64,000 nucleotides of DNA from Candidatus Merdivicinus excrementipullorum (GTDB lineage Bacteria; Bacillota; Clostridia; Oscillospirales; Ruminococcaceae): the NCBI GenBank assembly GCA_018716725.1, contig DVJP01000054.1:1-64000 (forward strand), in the 5' to 3' direction. The notes under the pieces are model-generated. The model was not told where the DNA came from and searched no databases. It saw nothing but the letters and a program-made list of their open reading frames with translations. Made by a program: the position numbers and the translations under genes. Of the stretch, positions 60,971 through 64,000 are shown piece by piece (the first letter of the stretch is position 1; the number at the start of each line of letters is the position of its first letter).

Positions 60971-61945
60971 CTAAATCCGGTATTCCCGGTAGAGGTTGGC
61001 CACGATTTCGTCGATGGGGGTATCCTCCACCGAAACGTCCCGCAGCTCCACCTGGGCCGACAGGCTGGAAATGGCTTCCGATACGGAAAGCAATTCCGGA
61101 GCCAGAAGTAAAACCCCGTGGTTCTCCCCTTTTTCCTGCCAGGAAAGGCCCTTTGGCAATTCCGGGGTATTCCCCTGATACTCAATGCGGAGCGTTTTCC
61201 CGCCGGAAAATTGCTTTTTTAAGCTTTCCAGGGCGCCGTCCAACAAAATTCTACCTTTTCCGATCAAAATAACCCGGGAGGCCAGGGCTTCAATATCCTG
61301 CATATCGTGGGTGGTCAAAATTACGGTAGTGCCCCGGCGCTGGTTCAGCTCTTTGATAAAGCTCCGGACCGCCAGCTTGGAAACCGCGTCCAGGCCGATG
61401 GTAGGCTCGTCCAGAAAAAGGATTTTCGGGCTGTGGAGCAAAGACGCCGCGATTTCGCACCGCATCCGCTGGCCCAAAGATAACTGCCGGGTAGGAGTTT
61501 TGACGATTTGGGACAGATTCAAAAGTTCCACCAGCTCGTCAAAATTCCGCTTGTACTCTTCTTGAGGCACCCGGTAAATATCCCGCAGCAGTTCAAAAGA
61601 ATCGATTACCGGCACATCCCACCAAAGCTGGGAACGCTGGCCGAATACTACGCCGATGTCCCGGACGTGGCTGGTCCGATCCTTCCAGGGGCAGCGGCCA
61701 TTGATGTCGCACTGCCCTGTGTCCGGAGTTAAAATCCCGGACAGCACCTTAATGGTGCTGCTTTTCCCTGCGCCGTTGGGGCCGATGTACCCCACCATCT
61801 CCCCGTCCCCTATGGCAAACGAAATGTCGTTTAGGGCATGGATGGTGTCGTACTCCCGCTTCCAGAGGGCTTTCAGCGCCTCTTTCATGCCGGCATTCCT
61901 CCGGGCTACCCGAAAGGTTTTGGTGATGTGCTGCACGGTAATCAT
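60971..61945 (-). CDS. ABC exporter ATPase (ABC-2 type)
   Basis: 324 aa, ATG 61945 behind AAGGAGG. Walker A GPNGAGKSS (about residues 56-64), signature LSLGQRMR, Walker B ILFLDEPTIGLD, switch His in TTHDMQDI, plus a long C-terminal domain (about 240-324). Energises the two permeases downstream. Cargo unknown; relatives export polysaccharides, lipids or drugs. Confidence 0.9.
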   Translation of the reverse strand: MITVQHITKTFRVARRNAGMKEALKALWKREYDTIHALNDISFAIGDGEMVGYIGPNGAGKSSTIKVLSGILTPDTGQCDINGRCPWKDRTSHVRDIGVVFGQRSQLWWDVPVIDSFELLRDIYRVPQEEYKRNFDELVELLNLSQIVKTPTRQLSLGQRMRCEIAASLLHSPKILFLDEPTIGLDAVSKLAVRSFIKELNQRRGTTVILTTHDMQDIEALASRVILIGKGRILLDGALESLKKQFSGGKTLRIEYQGNTPELPKGLSWQEKGENHGVLLLAPELLSVSEAISSLSAQVELRDVSVEDTPIDEIVANLYREYRI

Positions 61946-62073
61946 TTTCTTCCTCCTTTTCTTCCGCTCCCTGCCTTTCCTCCGCTGGAGGAGGTTCAGA
62001 AAGCGGCGCAAAAACGCTTGAACGAACGTGCGCCCAAGCTGACGAAAAATATATAACCCCATAAAATGGGGAA

Positions 62074-62108
62074 CAAAAGGCCCCTGCGTAAAATCACAGG
62101 GGCCTTCT
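62074..62108 (-). terminator. Terminator of the MsmX gene
   Basis: AAGGCCCCTG / CAGGGGCCTT stem with a loop of about 11 nt, then TTTTG on the minus strand. Confidence 0.8.
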
Positions 62109-62140
62109 ATTCGGAATTTAGAGGTACTTATGTACGCTGC

Positions 62141-63262
62141 TTAGTTGAGGATCACTTTCTCGGTTTCTTTGTCGAACAGATGGATGTTGTTGACGTCGAT
62201 AGCCATCTTGATGACATCGCCGGCACGAGCAGTGTTGCGGGGAGAAACACGGGCGGTCAGGTTGACGCCGGCGCAGTTCAGGTACAGATAGGTTTCCGCA
62301 CCCATCAGCTCGGTAACTTCTACATCACAGTCGATCAGGCCGGTAGAAGCGGAGTTGATGATAACTTCCTCGTCTTTCAGGTTTTCAGGACGGACGCCCA
62401 GGACAACCTCTTTGCCAACATATTCTTTCAGCAGATCGTTCTTCTTGCTTTCAGGAACAACCACTTCATATTTATGGGTTTCATCGCCGAACTGGATCGC
62501 AAAACGGCCGTCTTTTTCAGCCAGGGTAGCGTCGATGAAGTTCATCTGGGGAGAACCAATGAAGCCGGCAACGAACATATTGCAGGGCTTGGTGTACAGG
62601 TTCTGAGGAGTGTCAACCTGCTGGATGAAGCCGTCCTTCATAACCACGATGCGGGTACCCATGGTCATAGCCTCGGTCTGGTCGTGGGTTACGTAAATGA
62701 AGGTAGTACCCAGTTTCAGGTGCAGTTTGGACAGCTCGGTTCTCATCTGAGCACGGAGCTTTGCGTCCAAGTTGGACAGCGGCTCGTCAAGGAGGAATAC
62801 CTGAGGCTCACGGACGATAGCACGGCCCAGCGCAACACGCTGACGCTGACCACCGGACAAAGCTTTCGGTTTACGGTCCAGCAGATGGGTGATGTCCAGG
62901 ATGCGGGCAGCTTCCTCAACGCGGCGTTTGATCTCATCCTTAGGAGTCTTGCGGAGCTTCAGGCCGAACGCCATGTTCTCAAAAACGGTCATATGGGGAT
63001 ACAGAGCGTAGTTCTGGAACACCATTGCAATGTCGCGGTCTTTGGGCGCAACATCGTTGACCAGCTTATCGCCGATGTACAGTTCGCCTTCGGAAATTTC
63101 TTCCAGACCGGCGATCATACGCAGGGTGGTGGATTTACCGCAGCCGGAAGGACCAACCAGAATAATAAATTCCTTGTCCTCAATGTCCAGGTTGAAATCA
63201 GATACCGCGGTTACGCCGCCGGCGTATTTTTTATAAATGCCTTTTAAAGTTAAGCTTGCCAT
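62141..63262 (-). CDS. msmX: MsmX/UgpC-type multi-importer ATPase
   Basis: 373 aa. Walker A GPSGCGKST (about residues 37-45), signature LSGGQRQR, Walker B VFLLDEPLSNLD, His in THDQTEA, then a TOBE-type C-terminal domain (about 240-373). This family serves several CUT1 sugar importers that lack an ATPase. The two orphan importers in this window are candidate clients. Single gene with a strong terminator; upstream 190 nt are AT-rich. Confidence 0.93.
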   Translation of the reverse strand: MASLTLKGIYKKYAGGVTAVSDFNLDIEDKEFIILVGPSGCGKSTTLRMIAGLEEISEGELYIGDKLVNDVAPKDRDIAMVFQNYALYPHMTVFENMAFGLKLRKTPKDEIKRRVEEAARILDITHLLDRKPKALSGGQRQRVALGRAIVREPQVFLLDEPLSNLDAKLRAQMRTELSKLHLKLGTTFIYVTHDQTEAMTMGTRIVVMKDGFIQQVDTPQNLYTKPCNMFVAGFIGSPQMNFIDATLAEKDGRFAIQFGDETHKYEVVVPESKKNDLLKEYVGKEVVLGVRPENLKDEEVIINSASTGLIDCDVEVTELMGAETYLYLNCAGVNLTARVSPRNTARAGDVIKMAIDVNNIHLFDKETEKVILN

Positions 63263-63452
63263 AAAGTAACCTCCTAATTTTTCTGCTGTAAATTGCCTTG
63301 ATAATACTATATCAAATTTTTCCCATTCTGCCTAGCCATGGATTACCCAAACTTTTAAAAAACGATTTGTGTATATTGCTAACCGACAAAAATCCGTATT
63401 TTCAACGGTTTTTTCAAATATTTTTTGGATTTTTAGGGAATATCTTCGGATT
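63263..63452. other. AT-rich intergenic
   Basis: Promoter region of MsmX; no gene or clear element beyond AT-rich runs. Confidence 0.4.
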
Positions 63453-63908
63453 TTATTGATTTTCAGAACTTTCCTTTGAAAATCCATGCATAAATCCGTC
63501 CAATGCCAGGGAGCTAATGTCCCCGCCTATAATTTCCCCTTCATAAACCAATAAATTTGCACGAATTGTTTCCGAAAAATTTGGATAGTTCATAACCTGA
63601 TACTGATAATGCTCCACCTTCTTCCCTGCGTAAGGACGCAAATCTTTTCCCTGCTCCAGCTGAATTTGATTATACCGGCTGTATACTTCGCCAAACTCCT
63701 CGGGGATCTGTATAGTTCTGGTTTCTAAAGGCTCCGGACTGACCTTCCAGCCGAATTTTTCCAGAAAAGCGGTTTGTTCCGCCGTGTTTCTCCCCCAGTC
63801 TGTTTTCTGCCCGGCCCCCGGCAATACCAGGAGCGCAAGGGCCAGCGCTGTTATGCCGCAGAGAAGGCAGACCCACCCTCTCCTGCACAATTTATGCAAG
63901 GCTTTCAT
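63453..63908 (-). CDS. DUF4830 protein with N-terminal membrane anchor
   Basis: 151 aa, ATG 63908, GGAGG 11 nt upstream; longer frame to 63944 is possible. One membrane segment (residues about 12-32, WVCLLCGITALALALLVLPG), then an extracytoplasmic domain with QTAFLEKFGWKVSPEPLE, FGEVYSRYNQIQLEQGKDL and IGGDISSLALDGFMHGF, as in DUF4830. Function unknown; common in Oscillospirales. Confidence 0.78.
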   Translation of the reverse strand: MKALHKLCRRGWVCLLCGITALALALLVLPGAGQKTDWGRNTAEQTAFLEKFGWKVSPEPLETRTIQIPEEFGEVYSRYNQIQLEQGKDLRPYAGKKVEHYQYQVMNYPNFSETIRANLLVYEGEIIGGDISSLALDGFMHGFSKESSENQ

Positions 63909-63964
63909 CCCGTGCAGCACCTCCATTTTATGGATATGCCGCACAGGATGAGGTTAGCACATCA

Positions 63965-64000
63965 TTATGCTTCCGAAGTCAGCCGTTTGGAATTGGCGAT
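63965..64000 (-). CDS. Possible C-terminal end of an unseen gene
   Basis: The open frame entering from the right edge reads IANSKRLTSEA and stops at TAA. Twelve codons only; it could be the end of the gene upstream of the DUF4830 gene. Confidence 0.2.
   Translation of the reverse strand: MANSKRLTSEA

Noticed and set aside
62066..63247. 393-codon plus-strand open frame
   Set aside because: Antisense shadow of the MsmX gene, whose motifs are unmistakable.

Overview
The window looks like chromosomal DNA of a gut-type member of the Clostridia (Firmicutes), most likely an Oscillospirales/Ruminococcaceae relative. The basis is the gene content: LplB/YtcP-type sugar importers without their own ATPase, an MsmX-type shared ATPase, DUF4830, DUF1854 and DUF5680 proteins, GH125 and GH95-like enzymes, TnpV and CD1110-type conjugation relics, and GGAGG ribosome-binding sites. 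Intergenic spaces are packed with GC-rich palindromic repeats of the 'GTAGGGG...CCCCTAC' kind. The placement is an inference from gene families. No rRNA or tRNA gene was seen.

Layout. Positions 1-6.9 kb hold an unrecognised overlapping gene pair and a minus-strand sugar-import operon (binding protein, two permeases) whose last gene, an AraC/histidine-kinase-like membrane regulator, is truncated, followed by a broken MFS gene. Positions 7.4-9.15 kb are a graveyard of an integrative or conjugative element: a VirB4-type ATPase tail carrying a group II intron end, an IS1182-type end, a MobA-type relaxase fragment and a TnpV relic. Positions 9.37-13.18 kb are a cobalamin-riboswitch operon (CGGC protein, BtuF/C/D-type importer). 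Positions 13.86-24.57 kb form one long minus-strand operon: importer, RraA-like protein, six-hairpin glycosidase-like protein, aldo/keto reductase, Gfo/Idh oxidoreductase, DHDPS-family lyase and creatininase-family hydrolase. It looks like an uncharacterised carbohydrate-acid pathway. Positions 24.6-26.7 kb contain IS110 and IS1182 fragments, repeats and a small divergent HTH/sORF pair.

Positions 26.7-34.9 kb hold a P-loop ATPase, an Entner-Doudoroff pair (2-keto-3-deoxygluconate kinase and a KDPG aldolase with an extra C-terminal domain), MreB, a sugar isomerase, a DEDDh exonuclease and a CPBP membrane protein. Positions 35.2-37.7 kb are a polar amino-acid importer whose binding protein appears circularly permuted. 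Positions 38-45.4 kb hold two zinc-ribbon ABC half-exporters flanking a DUF1854 gene, a membrane TPR-like protein and a chorismate mutase-GNAT fusion. Positions 45.4-48.8 kb are small regulators. Positions 48.8-58.6 kb hold glycosidases (GH95-like, DUF5696-like, GH125), BirA, an Hpt protein, a kinase-like protein and a nucleotidyltransferase. Positions 59.2-62 kb are an ABC-2 exporter, then MsmX and a DUF4830 lipoprotein-like gene.

How the parts connect. Both sugar importers lack an ATPase, and the MsmX-type ATPase at 62.1-63.3 kb is the natural energy source. The catabolic operon, the Entner-Doudoroff genes and the glycosidases fit a bacterium living on host or plant glycans and sugar acids. 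Strongest unusual signals: the permuted binding protein; a four-copy repeat with covarying hairpins; IS1182-type ends that always abut a hairpin; and a repeat insertion that duplicated a ribosome-binding site and start codon.
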